DNA of 64,000 nt, taken from the NCBI GenBank assembly GCA_015680685.1, contig MNCI01002303.1:177947-241946 (forward strand). The letters are read 5' to 3'. Position numbers and translations under genes: made by a program. Positions 24,101-36,120 of the stretch are shown here, in pieces (positions within the stretch are counted from its first letter, which is position 1; the number at the start of each line of letters is the position of its first letter). The notes under the pieces are model-generated. The model searched no databases. It was not told where the DNA came from and worked only from the letters and a program-made list of their open reading frames with translations. The stretch comes from Gnetum montanum (Eukaryota > Streptophyta > Gnetopsida > Gnetales > Gnetaceae).

Positions 24101-24898
24101 CATAGAGAATCTAGGAAAATCTTTGGTATTTTGGAACAACTGAAATAACTTTGTTGTTTTTAAAGTGTATTACATTGGTATTACAACCCTAAAATTATCA
24201 AATTTTTTAAAGACTCTATTGAATGCAATCTTTGACAACTATTAACTAGCCAAAATAAAGATTCGTACTTTGTCATTCATATAGCAATTTTTGATAGTAT
24301 AATAAGATTGTCTTTATGAAATCGCTTGTTGAGCATAGAGGGTTTAAAAAATTCATAGTTTAATTGAATTGAAATAAATTTATTGCAAAGTGTTTCCTTG
24401 TGTCAATTTATCTCACTTAAATATTTGAGATTTCACACAAATCTTCTTTCTTTTTTTTCTCCTTCTAAGTCCATTGAATCTTACTCTATTTCTAGTTTTA
24501 TTATGGAACTTTCTCTCTGATAGAAATTAGGAGTAGATTGGCAAAATTGTGCTCAAATGTTTTTGTGAAATTTTATTTGTTACAAGTAGCATGCTATAAG
24601 GACTATATAGACTAAGTGATTGGACAAAATAGGAATTTCCAACTCACAGTATTTAACAAAGTTAGTTGAATCTCTTTTATGATAGCCAATTACAATTTTA
24701 TGTACAACCTACCCATTTTAACATTCACAACAACAAACACATACTAACATCTAGTACATTTCATCACTACTAAGTTTATTTAGAGGTATCTGGGCCTTGG
24801 TGTTGCTAGAGACTAATAATCACCTAAACCTTGTTTAAAAAATACCCTCAAATCCATGACCCCCATGGAAGTCACGAGACCAGGAGGCCACCCACACA
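18165..24898 (+). mobile_element. LTR shared by elements A and B (3.4 kb plus insertion)
   Basis: The left end follows a PPT and the right end (CACACA at 24893-24898) precedes a PBS, so the one LTR acts as 3' LTR of A and 5' LTR of B. It matches 7143-10318 across the whole length. Minus the 3.38 kb insertion it is about 3.35 kb. A TATA box lies at 23762-23769. Small frames such as 23064-23267 match the equivalent at 8429-8677 in position only because the LTRs are homologous; I do not call them genes. Confidence 0.75.
18974..22350 (+). mobile_element. Nested LTR insertion retaining its PBS
   Basis: Compared with 7690-7750 the shared LTR is interrupted here. The five bases GAAAA occur on both sides (18969-18973 and 22351-22355). 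The inserted piece starts TGTTACCC and contains a 3.35 kb LTR of a related family (similar TATA region at 21183, similar end CACTCA at 22319). It also keeps about 31 bases past the LTR end, TTGGTGATTGTGTCCC onward, that look like a PBS. So it is not a clean solo LTR. Confidence 0.6.
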
Positions 24899-24921
24899 TT
24901 GGCAATCTAGTCCCAAATGGT
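24899..24921 (+). promoter_or_regulatory. Primer-binding-site region of element B
   Basis: TTGGCAATCTAGTCCC follows the LTR terminus CACACA at once, matching the sites of element A (10319) and the nested LTR (22320). Confidence 0.5.
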
Positions 24922-25296
24922 TGCCAATGGTTTTCTCTTTTTTTTTTGGCCACTATAAGAAGTGCTAAAAATTTATCCTCTACATTCATAATCCTGATAA
25001 CCATAGCACACCAATAGTTCTTTGTCACTGGTAAGGCTTAAAAATTAGATACTATTTTTAGCTCATGACCAAATTGATTGATAATTTGGAAGATTTCAAA
25101 GGTTCTAAAGAAATTCTTGGTTATAAGACTAATTATTCATTAGAAGAAGAACAAAAAAAAGGTTTTTGAGTTTGAAACAAGTAGTTGAATAAAGACCAAA
25201 ATGATAAAGAGATCAACCCTTTTATATAGTTTGACAGGCTATAAGAGAAAGTCAATGAAATATAAGAGTTCAACATTCAAAAGTAATTTTAATAGG

Positions 25297-26440
25297 ATGG
25301 CAAATCCTTGGCAAAGAATTACACCATTAGGATTTAAAAATTACAATGATATGCCTAAGGTAGTTTACAAATATTTGTCTAAACCTTTTAATCTTGGAAA
25401 AACTTACTTAACTAAAGAATACATTCACTTTTTTGAGTTAGCTTTGGCTCATGCCAATGTTCAACATCAAGATCAAGCTTGTAGGTTGTTCATATCAAAT
25501 TTAAATGATATGGCTCAAATTTGGTATTCAAACATGCCAAGTAATAATATTACAAGTTGGGATGATATGAAAAGTCTTTTCTTAGCCTAATTTGACAATC
25601 AATTGGATCAACAACAACTATATTGTGGGCTAGTACAAGCTAAGCAAGGAGTTAGAGAGTTAATTAAAGATTTAAATATGAAGTTTCAAAGAATTTGTGG
25701 GCTCTTTCAAAGACAATATAGACCATCAAATGAAATGCTTAGAGACACCTATCTTAAGGCTATGAATCCCAATAATTCAATCTAGTTGAGAAGAACTCCA
25801 AACTTGCTAAAGTTGAATGACTACTTTAATAAAACTATACAATTAGAAAGTAGTTGAACTTGAATCATGAAGGGATTATCACAACTCAAAAAAGAGAATA
25901 GAAAATGATGATTCCTATACAATATTTTGCTTAACTTAAAGCATTACCAGGTCCATCTTTTATTAAGGTAGAGTAAGAATTTGAAAATAGATAGTTAATG
26001 AGAGACTTGTCCAACAAAGTAGTGAAATTAGAAAAAGCTTTGGCAAAAGTTAAGATCAAGGACACAAAGAAAAATAGAAAGTAATTGAATCAAGACACTA
26101 AGTTAGTAGAAGATGAGGATAGAAATGATATTATTATGTCTAACTTCCTTGATATTAAATTAGATAATGAGCTATCTAGGGTTCATTATGTAAGCAAATA
26201 TTTTAACAATGGATCTAGTGATACTTCTTCTCTAGCAATTTCTGAAGAGGATATATCATCAAATGAGGAGTGTAACAATAATGAGGAAAATGCATATAAT
26301 TTGAAATCAAAAAAAAGATTAACTACTTCCAAGCCTCCAAATGTCATTCTTAATTCATCTACTAAGAGAAAATTTTTTGAAACAAGTAGAAGAGAGAAAA
26401 ATAAAAGTAAAGAAGATCAAGTAGAGCAAACTACTCAAAA
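25297..26440 (+). pseudogene. Gag of element B
   Basis: Starts MANPWQRITPLGFKNYND at the ATG at 25297, homologous to 10702 onward. The core reads DQACRLFISNLNDMAQIWY and ITSWDDMKSLFLA, then a stop at 25588-25590, then DQQQLYCGLVQAKQGVREL. The acidic C-terminal part (EEDISSNEECNNNEENAYN) is open at 26085-26441. Damage differs from element A, so the two copies decayed separately after they formed. Confidence 0.8.
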
Positions 26441-26604
26441 TTAATCTTTTAATAAATGGATGAAGAAACCAAGCTTTTATGAAGATGAAGAATATGATCT
26501 AATTGTAGATCTTAAACATATCATAATAAATATTAGTATATATCAATTACTATAGATAGGAGATCAACAAAGAAAAGCTTTAGAGTTTATTAAAGGTAAA
26601 GAGA

Positions 26605-27060
26605 GAGTTGGAGATTCCATCAAACATTAATAAGAAAACAAAAACTAGCTATGATTGTACTCTTGATATGGAAGCTCCTCCTTTTCTTTTGACAATGAAG
26701 TTAAAGGACAAGTATCTTCACAATTGTCTAGTTGATTCTGGAGCCACCTCTACTATTATTCCATTATCTATATGCCAAAAACTTGGTTTGACTCTTGAAA
26801 AGTCCAATAAAAAGATTGTTCAAGTGGATAAAAGTATAATGAAGATTGTGGGTCAGTTACTAAATGTTTTATTAGAAATTTCTTTTGAACCCTGTATCAA
26901 AAGTAGAGTAACTATTCAAGTGGCAGACATACCATATTTACATATTCTTTTAATGAGTAGAAGTTGGAGTAAAACATTTCTTTGGTTACATATCAACAAA
27001 TTACTCTCATATGTGGCTACCTTGGAAAGGAGAGCTAAATCAAATATATGTATACAGTGA
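26605..27060 (+). pseudogene. Aspartic protease of element B
   Basis: Open for 150 residues with the active-site loop intact: HNCLVDSGATSTIIPLSICQ. The second block follows as KSRVTIQVADIPYLHILLM. This is the best preserved protease in the window. It is followed by an RNase H domain rather than RT, as in element A. Confidence 0.8.
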
Positions 27061-27179
27061 GCCTTTGATGAGTGAAAACATTACTTCAAATAAAAATAAA
27101 AAACTTATTGAAACAAGAGCTTTTAAAACCAAAATTTGCATACTTCAAGAAGTTGATAATTTGAAAAAAGAAGAATTTT

Positions 27180-27580
27180 AAGATGAGAGTAAGTGGAAAC
27201 TATACTTTGATGGTTGTTGTAACTCCAAAGGTGCAAGAGCTAAAGTAGTTCTAGTAAAAGATGATTCCACAAAAATATTCAAGGGAATTCATCTATCTTT
27301 CCCTTATACTAACAACAAGGTTGAATATGAAGCTTTGAGTATTGGAATTAAAACAACATTGAAAAAAGGAATCAAGATAATCATTGTAAAAGGAGACTCA
27401 AGATTAGTTGGTGAACAAATTAAAGGTAATTGTGTAGTAAAAAGCTCATTCTTACAACAATATAAATAGCACGTCTACAAAATGTTGGATCAATTTCATC
27501 ATTATAAACTAGAACATATAGATAGGAAGGGTACTTATATATCAGATGATTTACCAATAGCATCTTCATCATTAGATGTG
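27180..27580 (+). pseudogene. Extra RNase H of element B, upstream of RT
   Basis: KLYFDGCCNSKGARA, NNKVEYEALSIGIKTTL, IIVKGDSRLVGEQIKGN, and HIDRKGTYISDDLP give the four acidic blocks D, E, D and D. It is homologous to 12600-13010, including the position directly after protease. One stop (TAG at about 27468) breaks the frame before MLDQFHHYKLEH. Confidence 0.75.
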
Positions 27581-28037
27581 AGAAGAATAGAAAGTTATGA
27601 AGGTATAGTGATCAAGAATGAACATCAACCATCAATACCATATAACATAAAGCATTTGCAAGTATTTGAAGATGATGATCAATTGCTTAGATTCTGAAGG
27701 AATAAACAACAATTCAAAAGTCAAATCATACTTGAAACAACAACAAGGTTTAGGACAAATTCCATTCCTAAAAAGGTGATTGATTATGAACATGAGTTTA
27801 GCAAAAATTTTCTTACTGGAAAAGATATACAAAATCCAAATGAGCAAGCTTTTGAAGTAGTAAGTTTTGGATCTACTAAGGTGCTAAAGATGTTAAATGT
27901 CACAAGGAAAAAGGATTCACTTTTCAAGAAAAATTTATTTATATTCCTAAAAATTAGTTTGGAAAACTTTGCTTGGTCTTATGTTCTTAAAACTTTCAAA
28001 TGAGATGTGATGACACATAAAATTCCTTTGATAGATG
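27581..28037 (+). pseudogene. RT lead-in of element B, truncated
   Basis: Homologous to 13011-13470 of element A, including the ENFAWSYVLKTFK segment just before RT. Homology stops at TTGATAGAT around 28037, after which unrelated sequence begins. RT and everything downstream are missing from B. Confidence 0.7.
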
Positions 28038-28271
28038 TGATAAAAGAAAGAAAAAAATATTTGGTATCAAACCCGAACCATGTTAGGCTTGCCAACAACA
28101 CCAACATTGGGGGTGAGAAGGAGAGAAGAAGTGGGGTAAGATGGAAAATATTACACCTCTCTTCACAACATTAGGAAGGGGGTCTACTTTTGGTAGGTAT
28201 GGTTTTTGGCTACGAACAAAGTGGAAAATTTGATTTTTCAAATGTATTGGTGTTGACATGCTACCAATGTT
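28038..28271. other. Unassigned sequence at the broken end of element B
   Basis: No recognisable frame or repeat. It separates the truncated element B from a possible DNA transposon. Confidence 0.4.
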
Positions 28272-29639
28272 CACCCTACTAGAAAAGTTTCATAGTAGGG
28301 GGAATGATCTTTTGGCATGACACCAAAGCTAGCTTTAAAATTTCCAACAACTACTATGAAATTTTCTAAAACCAAAATCACCTACAACCTTCATGCTAGG
28401 TTTTGGTGGTAGGGTGCATGGGTGCTAGCATTAGCTTTGTAGTAATAAGAGGTGTTAAAAAAATTTTAATAAAAGTTTCAAAGGTTTCAAAGGTTTTGGT
28501 TTGCAGGCAACGTTGTCAAACAAGCAATAGGTTTGAACATAGAATTTGGGTAGAGGCCTTCCTTCTAACACTAGAAAAATGTTGCATCCAAAAAATTTGG
28601 TTGCTAGAAAATTGAAAATCCCAAGTGCAAAATAGCTTTAACCTTAGATTCCAAGGATCTTCATGAAAAAATAGGATCCAAGGCATCTTGGATGGCTTAG
28701 TACATCACCCAAGGACTTAGAAAGTATCAAATGGGGGGTAATGCAAAAAATGAAAATAATGAAGATATGATATAAAATAATGCACATAATGTAAGAATTT
28801 TAAATTTAACTTGCATAAAAAAATAAAAATTTAAACTTTATTACAAAAATAACGGGGGTTTAGAAATGTGTAGAAAGGTACTTGAGAAAGCAAGATGGTT
28901 CACTTCACAAGGATTTGGAATCTATTGAAACCAATAGCCTTGAACACCATAATCAGCTCCATGATCCAAATGCTCCACAACTTGCAAAAATATGAAACCT
29001 TACTGCAATCCTCACCAAATCTATAGCATTGGTTATGTAGGGAGGTAAGATGTATGTGGATTTGAGGGCACAATGAAGATTCATGCTAGAAGTCTCAAAG
29101 TCCATATTGCTCAGCATTGTTGCAAAACCACACACTATCTCATTGGGGTAATAATGACTACAATGGTTATGAACTCCAAACTCAAATTTTCTCTCAAAAT
29201 CTTTATGCCTGCAATGAATTTTGAAAGCTCTTGAATGCCCAAAAGAGTGAAACTTCAAAAATTGTAGAACCCCTCTATGATGTTGGGGCTTTCTTTTTAT
29301 AGGGTTTTGGCCATAAATTTGGCTACAGATTTCTACCTACGTACTAATAGTTTTCTACTGTGTACAGGTGTTGTAGGTGTCCAAATCTAGAAAGGTTACA
29401 ATGTATGGTAAGTTCCGATACCCCCATGATATCAAAACCATTCCATTTACCAAAAATAGTAAACAAAAATTTCACTCATACTGGCTTCTTCCACCCACTC
29501 TAGGTCATCCAATTAGCAACGCTGGAGTGCAGGATCCACACTGGGGCAAAAAGTGCAATGCTAGGGAGGTAAGAGTGATACATCCCAGTGTTGGGCATTA
29601 GTAATGTTACACTATCCCACAAGTTTTTCTAGTATAGTA
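28272..29639. mobile_element. Possible CACTA-like non-autonomous element
   Basis: The left end reads CACCCTACTAGAAAAG and the right end, reversed, reads TACTATACTAGAAAAAC. Both resemble the CACTACTAGAAAA-type ends of plant CACTA (En/Spm) transposons. The interior has no transposase. I could not find a clear 3-base target duplication, and the two ends match only in part, so this call is tentative. Confidence 0.35.
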
Positions 29640-29955
29640 AATGTTACCCCCCACAAAACCCATGAAAATGCCAATTTTCGAAGTCCAAAAGGCATTTTAA
29701 CCCCTTTCCCCCACAAAGCCCAAATATAAGCATGATATGACTTTCTTCACTTAGGGGTTAAGGCTTTGACCACTTATGAGGTATTTTTCAGCCCCAAAAG
29801 CTAACGTATGTGAAAATACACCTCTTAGATTACACTCTTCACATTTTACAATGAAATTTGAGCTTGGGTTTCATGGGGTAAGGAGTACAATGCAAAAGAA
29901 TTACAACATGAGTGTTTGGTGGTGTTTTAGCATTGAAGTGATATAAGACCTTGAC
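29640..29955. other. Unassigned sequence before a gag remnant
   Basis: Contains C-rich patches (CCCCCCACAAAACCC, CCCTTTCCCCCAC). It may be leader of the following gag remnant. No frame recognised. Confidence 0.3.
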
Positions 29956-31640
29956 TTATGGGTTCATTACCTCTTTAGAGCAACTCTTCACAACCTTTGT
30001 GGAGAGTTTTAATACAACATTAGCAAAGGTGAAATAAAAATTATTAACCATCAAACAAGCTCCAAACGAATCTATCTCTAAGTTCATCTTGCAATGGACA
30101 TCTACAATGATGAAGCTCACTCACGCATTTCATAATGACCAGCTATAGATATCTTTGAAAGAGTCATGAATGATTATATCAAATGAAAGTTGATCTACTC
30201 AAGACCACTTATCCTCCATGATGCAATTAGATTTTCTAAACACATTAAAAAGGTGGCCATTTAACACAATGATTCAAAGTGGGTCAACTTTAAAAACAAA
30301 GTAAACAAAGTAGCAAGAAAGAACAAATTTACCTAAAATGTTGATCAAACAATAGCTTCAGCAAACCCAACTATGGTAGATTCATCATTAAGTGGTGGAC
30401 ATGATGAAGGTAATGGTGGGAACAAGAAGACAAGTCCTAATCTAATGCCCAAAGGTGGTGAGAAAAACACATTCAATAATGAAGGATAACCAAGGATGCC
30501 ACAAAAAGACTAATTCAAGTACCATAAATTTTTGATGACATACACTCAACTATATAGAATGCTACTAAAAATGAACACATAATGCTTAAACATGTTTTAG
30601 AATCAATGAGGGCACAATTCAAAAGGATTCAAGCCTTCAACATTAATTCCACCTAATGCAAGGAAGGAGAGCCTCTAGTTCTCAAGTGGTACAATCTCAA
30701 TAAATTATGCTCCTATCATCATGCACTAGGCCATGATACTCAGGATTGTAACACTTTCAAAGATGATGTTCAAGTATTGGTATAAAGAGAAGTAATTGTG
30801 TTCAATAGCCTCATTCAGCCCAGTAACCAAAGTATGTAAATCTATTAGGATCCCATGAATTCACCTTCAAGAAGAATTCATCCTTCCATCTAGAACCCAA
30901 AGAAAATATTTCAAGAGCTTCTTTCATTATCCAAATAGATCCCTTTTATTACTAGTCTTCCTCATCTTCACATTCTACCTTGCCAAGCCCCAAGAACCCT
31001 TTCATAATTAATCTTCTTTGAAATCATGCCAATGCTCTTGCTTCTCAAAACATACAAACAGCTCCATTAGTCATTGATATGAATCCCTACTATGAAGAAG
31101 TTTCAATGCCCAACCTTCTTTCACTTATTTTCCTTCTCCTCCAAGAAACAGAGTTCCCACACCTACTTGCTATGTTGATTATCCCCATGTCTTATCCTAT
31201 GCTATGCATCCTTCACCTTTTTCTTTCTCTCCACCTAGGTCACAAGAACCTCCCTTGCTCCCTACCCTTACTTCATCAATTAGAATCCTCACATGGGTCC
31301 AAAAGGAGAGAATAGCCAATGAAAATGGGAAAGAGAAGGAGCTAGCCAAAAAGCAAAAGAAAAAGAAAATTTTATTCCAAGATACACCAAACACACCCCC
31401 TCCCCCTAATTCTAATTGTCATCTCAACTTCACCATTCACATCTGATGTTGCTCTTCCTACATTAGCTCCCAAGAACCCAACCTCTAGAAATAAGAATGT
31501 ACCCCAAATTATTGCTATCATGAAGTTAAAGGGAACAAACATTTCCATATTTGACCTCATCTCCACCTCAAAAGAGCATTTTTTGACATTGGAAGAGTTG
31601 TTAAATCTATTATAGCACCTTTGGACATTCAAACTTATGT
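29956..31640 (+). pseudogene. Degenerate Tat-like gag
   Basis: LFTTFVESFNTTLAKVK, a stop, then LLTIKQAPNESISKFILQW corresponds to LLHQFVTRFKYNL..VKQAPLEPVQKFIQRW in element 4. Near 30695-30745 a finger reads LCSYHHALGHDTQDC, matching FCDYHQRNGHGTDYC. A proline- and serine-rich linker follows (31079-31446). This is a diverged relative of element 4 with many stops. Confidence 0.65.
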
Positions 31641-31779
31641 TCATGAAATCTCATCAGTGCTCAACCCTCTACACTATGAGGCTAACTATTTAGCCTTTAA
31701 GGAAAAGAACATCAAGATACATCTTGCAAAGGATGTTGTGTGCTAGCTTCCAATTTACATCACCATACAAATCAGAGAC

Positions 31780-32090
31780 AATGTCTTATTGTCTTTGGTG
31801 CACGTAGATGATGGAGCAAGGACCAATGTCATATCATGGATAGTCATCGAGCATCTTAGCCTTGAAAAATAAGGTAGATACTATAACTATAACTCTTCTC
31901 TAGTTTTACTTAGTGGCATTAGACTAGAAATCATAGGAGTGATAAAATTACGTTTTTAAATAGGGAGTATGATTACATCCAAGGTTGTAGTTGTTGTCAG
32001 TAGAGACAAGTCTAGAATTAATGCTATTCTAGAAAGACCTTGGCTAGCCTATCACTATGTTATTTCATCACCTTTACATTAAGAAATACA
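31780..32090 (+). pseudogene. Degenerate Tat-like aspartic protease
   Basis: VHVDDGARTNVISWIVIEHL aligns with VHVDDGAATNVVSYPIVEQL of element 4. The D-D-G triplet in place of D-S-G is shared by both, so it is native to the family rather than a mutation. SRINAILERPWLAYHYVIS matches the second block and the conserved GRPWL-type end. Three stops are visible. Confidence 0.7.
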
Positions 32091-33131
32091 CTTTCCTTAT
32101 ACAAATAGAGAAATAGCCTTAAATGTGAATCCCAAAATCTTAGCCATCTTGTCATTGAATGTATTTGAAGAGACTAGTTTAGGATCTCAACCCACTCTCA
32201 TTGGTCAAACATCCTTACTAACAAAAATAATGAGTTTTATTCAACCATTTCTTGGTCATCTATCACCTACAAATTCATGGACTTAAGATTTGGTGAATTA
32301 GACATTGTTGAATCCATTAAGAGCGTAAAGGTTTCCACTAGGTTTGATGTTAGGAAATTCATTACTATGAAATCATAGCCTTAAATCTTTTCTCCCTATT
32401 TTGCTATCTTATTTTTGTTAATTTTTGATTTTTATGTGTGCTTCTTAGTATAAAATTAGTTTAGCTTCTTTGCATGAATTTAAGTATTTCACTTTGTTAT
32501 TTTTAATCATGCCTACTTATTTAGCATAGTCTTAATCATCATTTTATTTTTGTATTTACTCTTCTTTATATTATATTTTTATTATGTATTTTTTTTAGCA
32601 TTTGCTTCATTTTTGTCTTAAGAAAAGATTGCAAAACTACAAGCATAAAAAAAACAAACTTCATAAAGACAAAGAAAACCATAAAAAACCATTAAAAACT
32701 CAAAAGCCATAAAAATGACAATCCTATACAATAGCCTTATAACATATTTAACAATCCTCATAGATATCCATCAAACCATATCACATCAATAATAGTCCAT
32801 AAATTCATGAAAAATACAAAATTCCATAAAAAAACCAAATTTATTCAAATACATGGCAATAGAATCTATCCATCATTCATGGTCACTTGAAGCTTCATCA
32901 AGGAAAGTGGGAATCTTCCCCATCATTCACATCTTCTTCTCTACTACAAAAACCTCCTAGAGCATGTGCACCTCCAAACATAAAAAAACAAAATAAAATA
33001 AAAATGCTAAAAACACAAAGCTCATTAAAATACTAACTACAAGAAAAATAAAAAGAAAAATATAGAAACATAAAAAACCAAAAACAAACAACAAATAGAA
33101 ACAAGAACAATAATATAAAGGTCAAACTAAC
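32091..33131. other. A-rich spacer after the degenerate protease
   Basis: About 1 kb, strongly A/T-biased (many AAAAACC and TTTTATT runs), no gene. It corresponds in position to the 53.7-54.28 kb spacer of element 4, where plus-strand gag-pro and minus-strand antisense gene meet tail to tail. Confidence 0.4.
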
Positions 33132-36120
33132 TTAAACATGTCTCTTGCATGTAGCTACACTACTAGGTACCACTTCACTTCCATCATCCCTTACTATAGT
33201 CCTTGCTATGGAGGCTTCAAAACCAAAAACATCCATGAACTCATCCACCATCTCCTTAGGTAAAAGGAATAGATAATCCAAACTCTCTATAGAGATATCA
33301 AGAATTTTAGGCAAGGCAAAGTCATCCATACTAAGCCTCCTCATCATCCTATTTTCCTCTCTTATGTTAGTTCCTAGAACCTCCACTTCTTTCTCCCTTC
33401 TTTTTACATGTCCACATATTTTGAAAACCTCTAATTCATCGCTAATTCCTACTTTACTAATGAACATGTTCCTTATTCTCTTACCAACTCTCTCATCCTT
33501 GAGCTACTTTGTAAATACTAAACTTCTTTTCTTATAGACTAACTTATTCCTCCTATGCTACTCACACCATTTCTCCCTTACAGCATGACTATCCCTCAAC
33601 CTTTTATTGACTAACTCCATGATTGCAATTGTGCATTGTTGTTTATTGTCAGTTCCTACCATGACATCCCAAAAATCCCTCAAATGCCAATAAAAAGAAG
33701 TGTCAGGATACTTACTCACCATGTTTCTTCCATGGAGATTTGCTTCTAGGTTGGCCACTTCATCTTTTAAAATTTAATTCTTGAAGCTAACTTTTGCTCC
33801 CTCTCCTTAGTAACCAATAGATTTGTTGTAAGGTTCCTCACTACAAAATATTGATCTGCTACAAGAGATGTCATCTTTTTCCCATACTAAAAGATGACAT
33901 TCATCCTTTCTTTTACCTCTAAATCAAGAAAAAGAGTGTGCAAAGCAAAATCAATAATGTAGACCTTACTATTATCTACTATAACATCTACATCTATAAA
34001 CATGCATCCATTTATTGCCTAAGTATCACCATCTACTAATATGATCAAAAACCAAACAAAATTTTAATATGTGTACTAAAAAATAAAAATTAAACATGAA
34101 TATAGAAGTTTTTAAAATTTCTAGGTAAAATCAAAAAACAAAACTAACTTGCCTTTTCCTTCAATAGTCTTTAGCTTCTTTGTTACAATATCCATATGTC
34201 TTTTACCAATTCTTCCTTGTTGATACTCTCCCATATCAACTTAAGGATTTCTAGAAGGTAATGAAAGATTAAAACAAATAATAGAAAAATGAAGTAAAGT
34301 AAAATGATGAAAAACAAAATACAAAAGCCAATAAAACTAAAAAATATCAAAAATACGCTAACTTACCATATGATAAAGTTTCTACTTTATTCAACTTTTT
34401 CTCTAGCCATCTGAAACCAACCACATTTGATACTTCTTCCTCTCGAAATCACGGCTTCATGGTTCTAGGAGGGGATGGAATTGTGTTAATATAAATATAA
34501 TCTAGATCATCGTCTACAACACTAAATCATTAATTTCCTCCTATGAAATGCAAGTCACTTCTCAACATAAAAGTAAAGATAATAAAAATAATATGAATAT
34601 ATACCATGATAATAAAAATCATAGAATTTTACCTCCATTACCCCAATCAAGATCCAAAGCCTCTTTAGAAAGCTCTTGTTCAAAGACCTTATTCTCTTCT
34701 TCCTCAATAAACTCTGCTACATCGTTACCTTTTTTTTGCTTCTACTTGGGCCCACCACTCTTCTTCCTCCCTCACTTTCCTTCCTACCTCTTCTCAAAAT
34801 CTTCTCTATTATTCCTCTTGGGCTCTTTTTTCCTTCTCTTCCTTTTCTTATTTTAACTTCTCTACTACCTTGGCCTTGGCTTTTTTCTTTTTTTTTTTTC
34901 ATTCTTATTGCTTGGCTTTAACTGTAGCTACAAGACCATTAACAAAAAACAAAGTTTAGTAACTTAAACTACAAAAAACACAAAAACCAAATTAACATAA
35001 AACATGTGAATAAAGCAAACAATTTTCTAACTAATCCAATAGCTCTACAACTATAATCAGCTCTACTTCTAACCTTACATCCTCTAGATCAATTGCATTG
35101 GTAGGAGGTACCCTTAGTTTCTTCATAGTTTGCCCCTCATCTTGCATCTTCAAAGTGCACTCCCTCATAATTTCCATACCATGGACTGGATCCCCATGAG
35201 TTGATCTCTTCCTAGGATAGGCTACACTATCAACAATAGAAGATTTATGTACATCTTCTTACAAGAATACCATTGCCTCCATAAGACCATCCAACATTGA
35301 ATCAAGTGTACCTATGATAGGAGTTATGTACTTGCACATAGAACAAGAAAGATCCTACTTCACTAAGTACTTTCCCTCAAGCTAGCAACTTGATGAAGCA
35401 TCACAAAAAGTCATAGTAGGAGCTAAAGTTGATGAAATGACTAAAATTCTCACCATCCATCATGTTGATGTTGGTCAACTTACTAGATACTCTCTTGTCC
35501 AAATAGAAAACCTAATCGTAGTAAGTGCCATGATTCATAACATTATATAACACAATAAGACTCATCAATGAACTCACCTCATTCTATTTAATCTTATCAT
35601 AGAAAACCCTCTTACTAAATAAACGATACAACTAAATCAGGTTAGGGTTACCATACTTAGTAACAATGTGAGAGGCATACCATACTTAGTCCACTACAAG
35701 ACCACCTCATGATTAAGATTCAAGGGCTTCTTGTTCCCCTCAACTACTAATCCATTATCTAGCAAGTCAAACCAATGTCACAAAAAATCTCACACCCAAC
35801 ACAAGACTCTTTCATTGTCTTCAGTATGGAAACTGAAAATCCACTGTCAACTTGAATAACATCTCATTACAATAATCACCTATATGGATGAGATGTTAGG
35901 AGATCTTAACATGAATAATGTAATCAATCCAACCTACTCAAGATTAGGGAGATACTACCACCCATAGCCACTTATCAACCATGCATGATTAGTAGGAGTG
36001 TGGTGAATATTGACCTACAAATTTTTCTCCATGACATTCCACTACTAGATGTACATAATGATGTAGGTCTTGATCTAGAGCAAGTTCACTCCACCAGAAA
36101 ATCAACTTTAGACCTACTAA
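33132..36120 (-). pseudogene. Second, degenerate copy of the antisense multi-exon gene
   Basis: Read on the minus strand, exon-like blocks recur in the same order as in 58622-54280. About 35580-35380: YNVMNHGTYYDWVFYLDKR, then NFSHFINFSSYYDFL, matching ILETGMCYNWAQFLL..SHFTFTFFAGYL. 34927-34633: a lysine/glutamate-rich exon ending FEQELSKEALDLDWGNGG. 34540-34367: NTIPSPPRTMKP, matching ASPPRTHRPF. 34250-34149 and 33785-33132: helical, charged, with SFYWHLRDFW like LTYTRYWNLL. Splice sites between these blocks are GT-AG (introns about 34928-35031, 34541-34632, 34251-34366). Numerous stops show it is dead. The first, FCP1-like exon was not found. Confidence 0.6.

Noticed and set aside
34676-34921. 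Leucine/phenylalanine-rich frames that look like membrane proteins (plus strand)
   Set aside because: They are the complement of the lysine/glutamate-rich antisense exon at 34633-34927.
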